From positions 1,364,001 through 1,428,000 of the forward strand of contig NZ_CP053825.1 in assembly GCF_013372105.1 (NCBI RefSeq): a stretch of 64,000 bases of DNA. The letters are read 5' to 3'. Below, one piece after another: positions 43,192 to 53,952 of this stretch (its first letter is position 1; every line of letters starts with the position of its first letter). The notes beneath the pieces were generated by a model. It saw nothing but the letters and a program-made list of their open reading frames with translations. It did no database searches and had not been told where the DNA came from. The DNA comes from Campylobacter armoricus. GTDB lineage: Bacteria; Campylobacterota; Campylobacteria; Campylobacterales; Campylobacteraceae. Both the position numbers and the translations under genes were made by a program.

Positions 43192-43964
43192 AAATAATAC
43201 TTTTACTTTTTAGTCTTTTTTGCTCTTTTACTTTGGCAAATGAAAATTTAAAAGATTTTTTTAAAGATTACAATGAAAGTGGAGTTTTTATAGCTTATGA
43301 TGGTAAAAAGTATTATAGTAATGATTTTAAAAAAGCAAACAAACGCATTTTACCTGCCTCCACTTTTAAATTTTTTAATGCTCTAATCGCACTTAATGAA
43401 GGTATTGTGAAAAATACTAATGAGATTTTTTATCATTATAAAGGTGAAAAAGTATTTTTACCCTCTTGGGAAAACGATGCAAACTTAGCCCTAGCTATAC
43501 AAAGATCTCAAGTTCTTGCTTTCAAAGAACTAGCTAAAAAAATCGGCTTAGAAAAAATGCAAAAAAACCTAAACAAACTTAACTATGGTAATAAAAAAAT
43601 AAGTAAAATCGATGAATTTTGGCTTGATAATTCTTTACAAATTAGCCCTAAAGAGCAAGCCACCTTACTTTTTAAACTAGCAAATTTAACACTAGATTAT
43701 CCTAAAAATATACAAAAAGAAATTATAAATATAATAAAACTTAGTGAAAATGATCGTTATGAGCTTTTTGCAAAAACAGGCTGGGGTTTAGATAAATATG
43801 GACAAATCGTAGGTTTTATAAAAGATAAAAAAACCTATCAAATTTATGCTTTTGCTTTATGTATGGATATAAGTGATTTTAACAAGCTTTATCTAAGAGA
43901 GGAGTTAGCAAAAAAATTCTTCGTGTTTTTCATAAAAAGAAATTATAAATATAATAAAACTTAA
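43188..43964 (+). CDS. bla: OXA-type class D beta-lactamase (OXA-61-like family)
   Basis: 258-residue serine beta-lactamase with a signal peptide (IILLLFSLFCSFTLA). All class D motifs are present: S58-T-F-K61, S107-Q-V109, Y133-G-N135, WLDNSLQISP and K196-T-G198. It starts at TTG, overlapping the upstream TGA, with AAAAAGGAAA before it. It occupies the chromosomal locus of blaOXA-61 in C. jejuni (between the GNAT gene and panD). The last nine residues (KRNYKYNKT) come from a second, shifted copy of the gene's own 3' region, so the natural C-terminus has been replaced. The exact OXA allele and expression level cannot be given. Confidence 0.92.
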   Translation: MKIILLLFSLFCSFTLANENLKDFFKDYNESGVFIAYDGKKYYSNDFKKANKRILPASTFKFFNALIALNEGIVKNTNEIFYHYKGEKVFLPSWENDANLALAIQRSQVLAFKELAKKIGLEKMQKNLNKLNYGNKKISKIDEFWLDNSLQISPKEQATLLFKLANLTLDYPKNIQKEIINIIKLSENDRYELFAKTGWGLDKYGQIVGFIKDKKTYQIYAFALCMDISDFNKLYLREELAKKFFVFFIKRNYKYNKT

Positions 43965-44110
43965 TGAAAATGATAATTATGAATTTTATAAAAAACAGGA
44001 TAGGTTTTAGATAAATATGGACTTATAGTTGGTTTTATAAAAACAAAAAAAGACAATAAAATCTTTTCTTTTGCTTTATACATGGATATAAAAATTTTAA
44101 CAAGCTTTAC

Positions 44111-44118
<8 letters not shown>
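43932..44118 (+). pseudogene. decayed duplicate of the beta-lactamase 3' end
   Basis: The ~187 bases repeat 43722-43910 of the bla gene: both begin with AAAAAGAAATTATAAATATA and continue in register through the KTG-box region and the MDI-x-x-F-NKLYLR region. The copy has an in-frame stop directly after K-T-G, small deletions and many substitutions. It looks like the remnant of a tandem bla duplication collapsed by deletion. It runs into the panD 3' end on the opposite strand. Confidence 0.85.
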
Positions 44119-46174
<2,056 letters not shown>

Positions 46175-46216
46175 AACATGCCTTATCTTCACTAATAATA
46201 TATAATAAATAAAAAA

Positions 46217-46918
46217 TTAACATACCATTATGCATAAAAAGTAAATAGGATGGTAAGTCAAAGTATTTTGAAATTCTTTTTCATAGTTTTTTAAAAATGT
46301 CTTGCTTATGAAAAATTTATCACCCAAGGCATTTACCCCACTTAGTTTTAAATGCCTAAATAAATCCAAAGTTTGATCAAATTTTAGATTTATTAAATCT
46401 TCTTTGGCTTTTATAATTTTAAATTTTTTAGAAAGTTTTTGCGAAATTTGCTCTAAATTAAAATAATCTAGTGATAAATTTGTGCTTTGCTTAATTTGAG
46501 CGAAATTTTTTTCTCCAAAAGTGGAAAAAAGTAAAATCCCATTTTTATTTAGCATATTTGCAAAATTATTCAAAGCATTATCAATATTTATCCACTGCAT
46601 ACAAGCATTTGAAGCTATAAGATCAAATTTTTTCGTATAAAAATGATGATTTTTAAGCTCATTCATATCAAAAACACCAAATTCATCAAATTTACAAGGA
46701 TTTTTAAAAGGATAAATATCATTTAAAAAATAATGCTTAAATTTAATACACTCTTGCAAAGCCTTACTAAAAACCCCTACCCCACAGCCAAATTCAAATA
46801 CCGCTTCAAAATCGCTCAAATCATTCTCACTAAGCATTTTGCAAAGTTCTTTAGCCATGTCTTTTTGCACAGGTGTATTTGCGCTATAAGTATCTTTTGC
46901 TCTTATGAAAGTTTGCAA
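46217..46918 (-). CDS. bioC: malonyl-ACP O-methyltransferase BioC
   Basis: About 233 residues; a SAM methyltransferase that caps malonyl-ACP to start pimelate synthesis for biotin. It has an N-terminus with YSANTPVQKDMAKEL, the SAM motif VFEFGCGVGVFSKAL, FDLIASNACMQWIN and LLFSTFG. The start is a TTG, probably at 46918 after GGAAG; a TTG four codons earlier is also possible. It overlaps bioG by about 16 bases, consistent with coupled expression of the methyltransferase and its demethylating esterase. Confidence 0.85.
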   Translation of the reverse strand: MQTFIRAKDTYSANTPVQKDMAKELCKMLSENDLSDFEAVFEFGCGVGVFSKALQECIKFKHYFLNDIYPFKNPCKFDEFGVFDMNELKNHHFYTKKFDLIASNACMQWINIDNALNNFANMLNKNGILLFSTFGEKNFAQIKQSTNLSLDYFNLEQISQKLSKKFKIIKAKEDLINLKFDQTLDLFRHLKLSGVNALGDKFFISKTFLKNYEKEFQNTLTYHPIYFLCIMVC

Positions 46919-47529
46919 AGCTCTTCCCAAGTATGGTATTTAAAAAATACAAAATGTGGTTCATCGATAAACATTGCCTTTTCTTTGAAAAAATTAAAAG
47001 CATGCTTTGGTGGAAAGATTTTATCATCTTTGCTAATTATGGCTTTATCCCAAGTGAAATTTTCATTTAAGTTTTTAGTACAAAACTCATACAAGCTTAA
47101 AAGCTCTGCTTTTAAATACTCGTTTTTTTCAAAATAAAATCCATCACTTAAACTCATTCTTTTTTCAAGCAAATTTGCCTTAAAATCCTCTAAAGCAAAT
47201 CTTTTCATCGTAAGTTTAAAAATGGCTTTTTTAATCCCAAATTCATCATTTATAGGTAAATTTGTGCCATTTATGGCTATTTTTTTATCAAATTTTATAT
47301 CTTTTAAAATTTTACTCGCTACACAAACTCCCATAGAAAAGCTAACAAGAGTGATTTTTTCAAATTTATTAAGATCAAATTCCCAACCAAAACTCGTATA
47401 ATCATACACCATTAAAACATTTACATCACTTTTTAAATGCGTAAAATGGCTAAAATGCGAGCAAAATCCTGAAAAAAATAAAATCAACTCAGATGAATTT
47501 GCATTTTCATGTAAAAAATGAGTTTTCAA
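46903..47529 (-). CDS. bioG: pimeloyl-[ACP] methyl ester esterase BioG
   Basis: 208-residue alpha/beta-hydrolase-type esterase of the BioG family. It removes the methyl group that BioC added, ending the pimelate stage of biotin synthesis. It has the nucleophile elbow LVSFSMGVCVASKIL (Ser in S-F-S-M-G), the early FFSGFCSHFSHFTHLKSDVNVLMVYDYTSF segment and a late DKIFPPKHAF and DEPHFVFF with Asp and His. It starts at TTG overlapping the bioF stop and lies where C. jejuni has Cj0305c. Confidence 0.85.
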   Translation of the reverse strand: MKTHFLHENANSSELILFFSGFCSHFSHFTHLKSDVNVLMVYDYTSFGWEFDLNKFEKITLVSFSMGVCVASKILKDIKFDKKIAINGTNLPINDEFGIKKAIFKLTMKRFALEDFKANLLEKRMSLSDGFYFEKNEYLKAELLSLYEFCTKNLNENFTWDKAIISKDDKIFPPKHAFNFFKEKAMFIDEPHFVFFKYHTWEELCKLS

Positions 47530-48650
47530 AGTACCTCCAAAACTTTTTCTAAGTCTTTTTTTACCAAACCAGCATGTAAAGAAAAGCGAATTCTAGCTGT
47601 ATTTTTAGCCACGGTTGGCTCTTTAATAGCAGGTGCAAAAATGCCATTTTCTAAAAGTTTTTTAGAAATTTTACTAGCTAGTGCATTTTGCCCTAAAATA
47701 AAAGATATCACATAAGCCTCGCCTAAAACTGCACCTTTACTTGCCAAGGCATTTTTAAACCAAGCACTTAATTCTAAAAGCTTTTTTCTTTGAGTATTAA
47801 ATTTGTGCAAATGCTTAAAAACATGTAAAGTCCAAGCTACATTGATAGGCGCAATAGCAGTTGAGTATATAAAAGCTCTTGCTTTGTTGATAAAAAAATC
47901 TTTTTCATTACTTATCATGCAAGCTCCCATAGAAGCTATGGCCTTACCAAAGGTAAAAACTAAAAAATCCACTTCCTTTTCTAAGCCTAAAAATTTCACA
48001 TAACCCAAACCATCATCACTAAAACACCCTATGCTATGAGCTTCATCAATGTAAATTTTGATATTTTTAAACTCTTTTTTTAAATTTATGAATTCTTTTA
48101 TAGGTGCAAAATCTCCATCCATACTAAATAAAGCTTCACTTATGATGATGATATTTTCAAATTCTTTATAATGCTTTTGCGCTAAGCTTTGTAAATGCTT
48201 TATATCATTATGCTTAAATCTTATAAATTTAGCCCCGCCAAGCCTTAAACCATCGATGATACTTGCATGCACTTGCTTATCTGCTAAAAACAAAGTATTT
48301 TTAATGCTTGCTAAAGCTTGCAAACAGCTTACATTTAAGGCGTAACCATTGTTAAAATGCAAGATTTTTTTGCCTAACTTAGCTTCTAAAAAGCTTTCAA
48401 ATTCATCAAAAATCGCATAATTTCCACTCAAGCTTCTAGAACTTGAACTAGAAAATTCAAATTCTTTCAAATGCGTTAAAAAATCTTGCTTTAATACTTT
48501 TTCATTACTTAAATTTAAATAATCATTCCCCGCTAAATTCAGCAATTTTTGCCCATTATAAACGACATATTTTCCCTCATGTTTTAATGAGCGTAGAATT
48601 CTAAAATTATCTTGTTGTTTTAACTCATCTAAAATTTGTGCAATTTGCAT
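47526..48650 (-). CDS. bioF: 8-amino-7-oxononanoate synthase
   Basis: 374-residue alpha-oxoamine synthase joining pimeloyl thioester and alanine. Motifs: NLAGNDYLNLS, SSSSRSLSGNYAIFDEFE, FNNGYALNVSCL, SMDGDFAPI, YIDEAHSIGCFSDDGLG and the PLP lysine in VFTFGKAIASMGACM. It is coupled to bioG (ATTGA overlap) and starts eight bases after the Sel1-repeat gene. Confidence 0.95.
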   Translation of the reverse strand: MQIAQILDELKQQDNFRILRSLKHEGKYVVYNGQKLLNLAGNDYLNLSNEKVLKQDFLTHLKEFEFSSSSSRSLSGNYAIFDEFESFLEAKLGKKILHFNNGYALNVSCLQALASIKNTLFLADKQVHASIIDGLRLGGAKFIRFKHNDIKHLQSLAQKHYKEFENIIIISEALFSMDGDFAPIKEFINLKKEFKNIKIYIDEAHSIGCFSDDGLGYVKFLGLEKEVDFLVFTFGKAIASMGACMISNEKDFFINKARAFIYSTAIAPINVAWTLHVFKHLHKFNTQRKKLLELSAWFKNALASKGAVLGEAYVISFILGQNALASKISKKLLENGIFAPAIKEPTVAKNTARIRFSLHAGLVKKDLEKVLEVL

Positions 48651-48658
48651 ATTTGAAC

Positions 48659-49393
48659 CTAAAATTGTTCTTTAAAATTTGCATAAAGCATACACCCATC
48701 TTCATTTTTTAAGTCACAAGCTTTGCCAAAATACTCTAAAGCTTTGGAAATATCTTTTTTAACACCATTTCCAAATCCATACATAAATCCAAGGCGAATA
48801 CAGCCTAATCCATCATTTAAAATACAAGCTTTTTGATATAATTTGACTGCTTTAAAATTATCTATTCTTACACCTTCTCCACTTACATACATAGCACCAA
48901 GATTGGTACAACCTATGCCTATATTTAAATCACAAGCCTTTTGATACAATTCTACCGCTTTAAAATTATCTTTTCTTATACCATAACCATTTCTATACAT
49001 AGAGCCAAGATTAGAGCAACCCAAGCCTTCATTTAAATTACATGATTTTTGATACAATTCTACCGCTTTAAAATTATCCTTTTTTACACCAAATCCATTT
49101 TCATACGTAACTCCAAGATTAAAACAACCCAAACTACTATTCAAATCACAAGCTTTTCTAAATAATTCAGCTGCTTTAAAACTATCCTTTTTTACGCCGA
49201 ATCCATTTTCATATATAATTCCAAGATTAGAACAGCCATTTCCACTATTTAAATCACAAGATTTTTTTAAGTATTTTAAAGCTGTTGGGTAATCGCCTCT
49301 ATCATAGGCTTTAATTCCTTTTTCAACCAAATCCTCTTGTGCGTATGCAAAATTTAAAAATAAAATCGCTAAGATAATCAATACTTTTTTCAT
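48659..49393 (-). CDS. exported Sel1-repeat (Hcp-like) cysteine-rich protein
   Basis: 244 residues with a signal peptide (VLIILAILFLNFAYA). A TPR-like unit (KGIKAYDRGDYPTALKYLKKSCDLN) is followed by five or six ~36-residue Sel1-like repeats. Each carries paired cysteines (G-C-x-x-L-G and K-x-C-x-L-N) and the pattern Y-x-x-G-x-G-V/I-x-x-D-x-x-K-A-x-x-L-Y-x-K, as in Helicobacter Hcp proteins that are disulfide-rich and secreted. The DNA repeats are near-identical over 20-40 base blocks (GATACAATTCTACCGCTTTA recurs), so repeat number may vary. It contains a D-L-N-S-S glycosylation sequon. Inserted at the head of the bio genes; unrelated to biotin by sequence. Confidence 0.88.
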   Translation of the reverse strand: MKKVLIILAILFLNFAYAQEDLVEKGIKAYDRGDYPTALKYLKKSCDLNSGNGCSNLGIIYENGFGVKKDSFKAAELFRKACDLNSSLGCFNLGVTYENGFGVKKDNFKAVELYQKSCNLNEGLGCSNLGSMYRNGYGIRKDNFKAVELYQKACDLNIGIGCTNLGAMYVSGEGVRIDNFKAVKLYQKACILNDGLGCIRLGFMYGFGNGVKKDISKALEYFGKACDLKNEDGCMLYANFKEQF

Positions 49394-49521
49394 ACTTTAC
49401 CTTTAAATTTAAGATAAAAGCTAATTATATAAATATTTTCTAAATAATCCTTTTTCATTTTAAAGCATAAATTTGAGTAAAAATTGTAGTATCATTAGTA
49501 ATAAAAATCAAAGAAGTAAAA

Positions 49522-50790
49522 ATGAATTTAAAAGAACTAGACTTAAAACACATTTGGCACCCTTGCACACAAATGAGCGATCATGAGTTTTTACCTTTAA
49601 TACCTATAAAAAAGGCTAAGGGAGTGTATTTGTATGATTTTGATGAAAAATCCTACATAGACTGCATTAGCTCTTGGTGGGTAAATATCTTTGGCCATTG
49701 TAATGAATACATCAATGAAAAAATCAAAGATCAGCTTCAAAATTTAGAGCATGTTTTACTTGCTGGTTTTTCGCATGAGCCTATCATAAAGCTTTCACAA
49801 AGACTTTGTGAGCTTTTACCTTTTGATAAATGCTTTTTTGCAGATAATGGTAGTTCAGCCATAGAAGTGGCTTTAAAAATGAGCTTTCAATACCACTTAA
49901 ACAATGGCTCTAAAAAGGATAAATTCTTATCACTTAGCAATTCTTACCATGGAGAAACCTTAGGTGCATTAAGCGTTGGCGATGTAGCGCTTTATAAAAA
50001 AACCTATGAGCCTTTACTTTTAAAAAGTATCACAACGCCTGTGCCAACTAGCAAGGACTATGCAAAAGAACTTGAAATTTTAGAAAGTATTTTAAAAAAT
50101 CATCATCATGAAATTTGTGCTTTTATACTTGAGCCTTTACTTCAATGTGCGGGCAATATGCATATATATGAGCTTGGGTATTTAAATGAGGCGGTTAAGC
50201 TTGCTAAAAGTCATGGCGTGCAAGTGATATTTGATGAGATAGCCACAGGTTTTGGACGCACTGGGGAGATGTTTGCGCTTGATTATTGCTCGCAAGGCAT
50301 TGATTATATATGTCTTTCTAAGGCTATCACGGGTGGGTATTTGCCACTTTCAGTGGTGCTTACTAAAGATGAAATTTATGAGAAATTTTATGATAGCTAT
50401 GAGAGCCAAAAGGCCTTTTTACACTCTCACTCTTATACGGGTAATGCCCTAGCTTGTGCAGCGGCTAATGCGACTTTGGATATTTTTGAAAAGGAAAATA
50501 TCATCACAAAAAATAAAATCAAAAGCATTTTTATAAAAACGCAATGGGAGAGTTTAAAAGAATTTGATTTTTTAGGAAATTTTAGAAATTTAGGCATGGT
50601 GAGTGCATTTGATATACAAAAAAGCAAATACCAAAGAGCAGGACTTGAAGTCTTTCAAAGAGTCTTAGAAAAAGGCTTACTTTTAAGACCGCTTGGAAAC
50701 ACAATCTACTTCATGCCACCATATATTATAAATGAAGATGAGATTGCTTATGTAGTGCAGTCTTTAAGAGAGATTTTCAATGAATTCTAA
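49522..50790 (+). CDS. bioA: adenosylmethionine-8-amino-7-oxononanoate aminotransferase
   Basis: 422-residue class-III PLP aminotransferase of biotin synthesis (KAPA to DAPA, with SAM as donor). It opens with [14 protein letters not shown] and shows [58 protein letters not shown], the PLP lysine in [16 protein letters not shown], and [15 protein letters not shown]. It is divergent from the Sel1-repeat gene and followed by a small broken gene. Confidence 0.96.
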   Translation: MNLKELDLKHIWHPCTQMSDHEFLPLIPIKKAKGVYLYDFDEKSYIDCISSWWVNIFGHCNEYINEKIKDQLQNLEHVLLAGFSHEPIIKLSQRLCELLPFDKCFFADNGSSAIEVALKMSFQYHLNNGSKKDKFLSLSNSYHGETLGALSVGDVALYKKTYEPLLLKSITTPVPTSKDYAKELEILESILKNHHHEICAFILEPLLQCAGNMHIYELGYLNEAVKLAKSHGVQVIFDEIATGFGRTGEMFALDYCSQGIDYICLSKAITGGYLPLSVVLTKDEIYEKFYDSYESQKAFLHSHSYTGNALACAAANATLDIFEKENIITKNKIKSIFIKTQWESLKEFDFLGNFRNLGMVSAFDIQKSKYQRAGLEVFQRVLEKGLLLRPLGNTIYFMPPYIINEDEIAYVVQSLREIFNEF

Positions 50791-50830
50791 TTTTGATTAA
50801 TGTTAAATTAATACAATAAAAGGACGATTA

Positions 50831-51108
50831 ATGATGAGAAAAATTAATCAAAATGCTTTTTTTATGAACTACTTGCAATGTATCTTTATAAAAAAGGATC
50901 TATTAGTACGCTTGATATTGAAAACTTATTTGGCAATGAAGATGACTTTCAAAATTCTAACAATCCAGCTTCAAATCGGGATAACAAGGTAACTTATATA
51001 AATAAAGACTATATAGAATATGACGAAATTACAAGAGAATTGAAAATTATAGAAAAAGGTAAAGAATATATAAGAAATAAATTTCCACCAAAACCGAGAA
51101 GAAATTAA
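50831..51108 (+). pseudogene. small unknown gene, frameshifted at a T7 tract
   Basis: A strong start (AAAGGA at 50818-50824, then ATGATG from 50831) opens the frame MMRKINQNAFF. The coherent remainder (YELLAMYLYKKGSISTLDIENLFGN...[14 protein letters not shown]) lies in the frame one base over. The two are joined at seven T residues (50857-50863); eight T would give a single 92-residue protein. The body that is open in the second frame has an ATG at 50878 but no ribosome site. The N-terminal part could be a small helix-turn-helix; I do not recognise the family. It converges on bioD, overlapping its stop by four bases. Confidence 0.6.
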
Positions 51109-51668
51109 TAAATAATTTTCAAAAGTTTTTCGCACACTTTATCATCAAATTCTATAATGGGAATTGAAGCATATTTGCTTATAAAATCTTTGCTAAAATT
51201 ATCTTGGGTTTTTAAGATTAAAGCGAGGATTTTAATATCTCTTTGTTTTAGCGCTTCTATGCTTAAAAGCGTATGGTTGATACTTCCTAGATAATCTTTT
51301 GCTACTAAAATCGTAGGGTGCTTAAACGCACTCATATAATCAATCATCGTTTTTTCATCATCAAGTGGTGAAAAAAGCCCACCAGCTAGCTCGATGATGA
51401 GTTTATCGCTTTGTGGAATTTGTATATCAAAGGCTTTATAGCTTAAATTCTCTAAAATCCTGCCTTTGTGTGGGGAAGCAGGAGTTTTTAAAAATACGCC
51501 TTCTTTAAAAATCTTAGTTTTTGGACTAAATTTAGCTACTACATCACTATCTTTTGGCGTCCCTGCTTGGATAAGTTTAAAATAATCAAAACCTAATTCC
51601 TTACAAAGTCTAGCACTTAAGTAAGTTTTACCAACATCTGTATCTATACCACTAATATATATTTTCAT
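51105..51668 (-). CDS. bioD: ATP-dependent dethiobiotin synthetase
   Basis: 187-residue P-loop enzyme closing the ureido ring of dethiobiotin. It has the family N-terminus [19 protein letters not shown] (modified P-loop with catalytic Lys), [22 protein letters not shown], and [21 protein letters not shown]. Slightly short compared with typical ~200-220 residue enzymes but with all core motifs. Transcribed leftward, after the SMR pair, which ends seven bases upstream. Confidence 0.93.
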   Translation of the reverse strand: MKIYISGIDTDVGKTYLSARLCKELGFDYFKLIQAGTPKDSDVVAKFSPKTKIFKEGVFLKTPASPHKGRILENLSYKAFDIQIPQSDKLIIELAGGLFSPLDDEKTMIDYMSAFKHPTILVAKDYLGSINHTLLSIEALKQRDIKILALILKTQDNFSKDFISKYASIPIIEFDDKVCEKLLKIIY

Positions 51669-51675
51669 TTTAAAC

Positions 51676-51990
51676 CTATGAAAGTATTTTTAAACCCACA
51701 GTGCAAGCAATGATAAGTGCAATTAAAAAAAGTTTTAAAAAGCTTTTACTTTCTTTGTAAAAAAGCACACCTATGATAACCCCACCTGCAGTTCCAGCTC
51801 CTGTCCATATAGAATAAGCCACACTCATAGCAATGTTTTGCATACTAAGGCTTAAAAATCCAAATGAAAAACCAAAACACACTATCAAAGCTAAAAGATA
51901 AAGTTTATTTTTAGTGCTAACAAGTTGCTTCATAATAATCACACCAAAAATTTCAAAAGCAGTTGCTAAAAATAAAAAAAACCATTCCAT
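51676..51990 (-). CDS. SMR-family transporter, second of a pair
   Basis: 104 residues with four membrane helices. The conserved membrane Glu lies in the first helix ([17 protein letters not shown]), and [28 protein letters not shown] matches the SMR signature, resembling the guanidinium-export/SugE branch more than EmrE. It overlaps its partner by one base (TAATG), so the two probably form a heterodimeric exporter like other paired SMR proteins. Substrate inferred only. Confidence 0.85.
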   Translation of the reverse strand: MEWFFLFLATAFEIFGVIIMKQLVSTKNKLYLLALIVCFGFSFGFLSLSMQNIAMSVAYSIWTGAGTAGGVIIGVLFYKESKSFLKLFLIALIIACTVGLKILS

Positions 51991-52337
51991 TATTTAGCTT
52001 CCTTGCTAATGATTTTAAGACCTATAATGCTTAAAAGCAAAATAGCTATTAAAGCAAGCTTAGTAATAGAACTTGGTTCATCAAAAACAAACATTTCATT
52101 TAACACTACTCCAACCGTGCCAATACCTACAAAAACACTATAAGCAATGCTTACTTCAAGTCTTTCACAAGCTTTTAAAAAACAAGTAAAAGATATACAA
52201 ACCCCAACAGCTGTTAAAGCATAATGCCAAATTTCAGTTGAATACTTTAAACCACTCACCCAAAAGCATTCAACCAAACCACCTAAAATAACCATAAACC
52301 AACCAAAATTAGAGCTTATTTTTGTTCTTTCTATCAT
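51990..52337 (-). CDS. SMR-family transporter, first of a pair
   Basis: 115 residues with four membrane helices: FGWFMVILGGLVECFWVSGLKYS with the essential Glu, then VSIAYSVFVGIGTVGVVLNEMFVFDEPSS. The N-terminal WxxxxxxGxxExxWxxGLK pattern is that of SugE/Gdx-like members. Paired and coupled with the following SMR gene; the pair matches Cj0310c-Cj0309c by position beside bioD. A short AT-rich upstream region (to iaaA) holds its promoter; I see no riboswitch there. Confidence 0.85.
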   Translation of the reverse strand: MIERTKISSNFGWFMVILGGLVECFWVSGLKYSTEIWHYALTAVGVCISFTCFLKACERLEVSIAYSVFVGIGTVGVVLNEMFVFDEPSSITKLALIAILLLSIIGLKIISKEAK

Positions 52338-52497
52338 AATCTACCTTTTTAAAAAGTGCAAATTATATCAAAAATTTACATTTATAATCAAAATATTTTT
52401 TAACTATATTTTATAAACAATTTAATAATATTAATTTATATTTAATTTATATTATTATAAAATTTCAATAAATATTACAAAACAAAAAGGAAGTAAA

Positions 52498-53529
52498 ATG
52501 AATTTATTAACATGTAGCAAAAAAACTTTATTAGTTTTAGCTAGTTTAGCATTTTTAGCAAGTAATAATTTTGCAAAAGATTTTGAACCTATTATAGTCA
52601 TACATGGTGGAACAAGTGGTCTAGGACTTACAAAAGAAGAATTTTCCAAAAGAGAAAAAGTGATGAAAGAATCACTAAAAGCTGGACAAAAAATACTCGA
52701 AAAAGGTGGAAGTTCAGTTGATGCAGTTATAGCTGCCATTAAAGTAATGGAAGATAGTCCTGAATTTAATGCTGGAAAAGGTGCTGTTTTTACATCTGAT
52801 GGATTTAATGAACTTGATGCTTCTTTAATGGATGGAAAAAATTTAAAAGCAGGTGCAATTGCTATGGCTAGGACCATTAAAAATCCTATAGAAGCAGCAA
52901 GACTTGTTATGGAAAAAACACCTCACACTTTAATAGCAGGAGAAGGTGCTGATAAACTAGCTAAAAAACATGGTTTAGAAATAGTAGGACAAAAATATTT
53001 CTTTACAGAACACAGATATAAACAACTTCAAGAAGCTAAAAAAAGCAAAGAAGTGTTATTAGATAGTGATAAAGCAAAAGCTCATCTTGGTATAAGCACA
53101 GAGCCATACCTAGGAACAGTAGGTGCAATAGCTTTAGATAAAAATGGAAATTTGGCAGCAGGAACAAGTACAGGTGGAACTACAAATAAAATGACAGGTC
53201 GTATAGGTGATTCTCCTATCATAGGAGCAGGAAACTATGCAAATAACGACTCTGTAGCAGTTTCTTGCACAGGAACAGGGGATATTTATATAAGAGTAGC
53301 TGCAGCACATGAAGTAGCATCTTTATATGAGTATAAAAAACTTCCTATTCAAAAAGCAGCGCAAGAAACTATCAAGCAAGTTGCAAAGCTTGGTGGAACA
53401 GGTGGAATCATCTCAATAGATAAAAATGGAAAAGTTGGTTATGCTTGGACTAAAGATAAACTCGGAATGTATCATGGTCAAGCAAAAATTGGTGAAGAAC
53501 CAAAAGTATTTTGGCCTGTTGAAAAATAA
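52498..53529 (+). CDS. iaaA: exported isoaspartyl peptidase / L-asparaginase (Ntn-hydrolase)
   Basis: 343 residues: a signal peptide (to about residue 26, ASNNFA) and a plant-type/EcAIII asparaginase domain. IVIHGGTSG, FNAGKGAVFTSDGFNELDASLMDG and the autoprocessing site LGTVGAIALD (nucleophile Thr207) are present, followed by STGGTTNKMTGRIGDSPIIGAGNYANN and CTGTGDIYIRVAAAHE. It should self-cleave before Thr207 into alpha and beta chains. The start follows AAAAGGAAG. Periplasmic location would let it degrade isoaspartyl peptides or asparagine outside the cytoplasm, feeding aspartate uptake. It ends one base from the convergent Sua5-like gene. Confidence 0.9.
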   Translation: MNLLTCSKKTLLVLASLAFLASNNFAKDFEPIIVIHGGTSGLGLTKEEFSKREKVMKESLKAGQKILEKGGSSVDAVIAAIKVMEDSPEFNAGKGAVFTSDGFNELDASLMDGKNLKAGAIAMARTIKNPIEAARLVMEKTPHTLIAGEGADKLAKKHGLEIVGQKYFFTEHRYKQLQEAKKSKEVLLDSDKAKAHLGISTEPYLGTVGAIALDKNGNLAAGTSTGGTTNKMTGRIGDSPIIGAGNYANNDSVAVSCTGTGDIYIRVAAAHEVASLYEYKKLPIQKAAQETIKQVAKLGGTGGIISIDKNGKVGYAWTKDKLGMYHGQAKIGEEPKVFWPVEK

Positions 53530-53952
53530 TTAACGCAATTTAACTTTTTTTGTGCCTCGAAGTTTAAAAATTTTCGAGGCTCCACTTTCAAAAAATTTTT
53601 CATCTACTATTTCATCTACATTTTGTATAGCCCAATTTAAATCAAATTTTTTCCCATGAATATTTGCAGAAGTCGAATAAATCCAGTCAAATTGTTTTAA
53701 AAATTCCTCATGTTTGCAATTTTTTACAACACGAATTGCCTTAGCATTTGGATATAAAAAAGTAGTTTTTTTAGCTTTTCTTATGGTATTTTTGAATTTA
53801 TTTGGCACTCTTGTAAGTTTTTTAAGCTCACTAAATTTAGCTGTAGTGATTAAACAATCTTGATTTTGCGGTCTTTTTTTTAAAACATTAAGGGCTTTTA
53901 AATCTTTACTTAAAAGCCCTGCTGTTGTATCAGTTTGGGCAAGATAAATCAT
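53530..53952 (-). CDS. short Sua5/YciO/YrdC-family protein
   Basis: 140 residues, shorter than TsaC (about 190) or Sua5. It keeps the opening [17 protein letters not shown] (cf. P-T-D-T-x-Y-G-L), [40 protein letters not shown], and the [12 protein letters not shown] segment conserved in YrdC-like nucleotide-binding sites. Such proteins make the threonylcarbamoyl-adenylate for tRNA t6A. Whether this short form is the cell's TsaC or a paralogue cannot be told. It overlaps the carB stop by four bases (ATGA). Confidence 0.75.
   Translation of the reverse strand: MIYLAQTDTTAGLLSKDLKALNVLKKRPQNQDCLITTAKFSELKKLTRVPNKFKNTIRKAKKTTFLYPNAKAIRVVKNCKHEEFLKQFDWIYSTSANIHGKKFDLNWAIQNVDEIVDEKFFESGASKIFKLRGTKKVKLR

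Noticed and set aside
48659..49393. CRISPR array suggested by regularly spaced ~108-base repeats
   Set aside because: The period equals 36 codons and the repeats are in-frame Sel1 units of an open coding sequence.
52338..52497. Guanidine riboswitch before the SMR pair
   Set aside because: The region is almost pure A/T with no stable GC-containing hairpins expected of those riboswitches.
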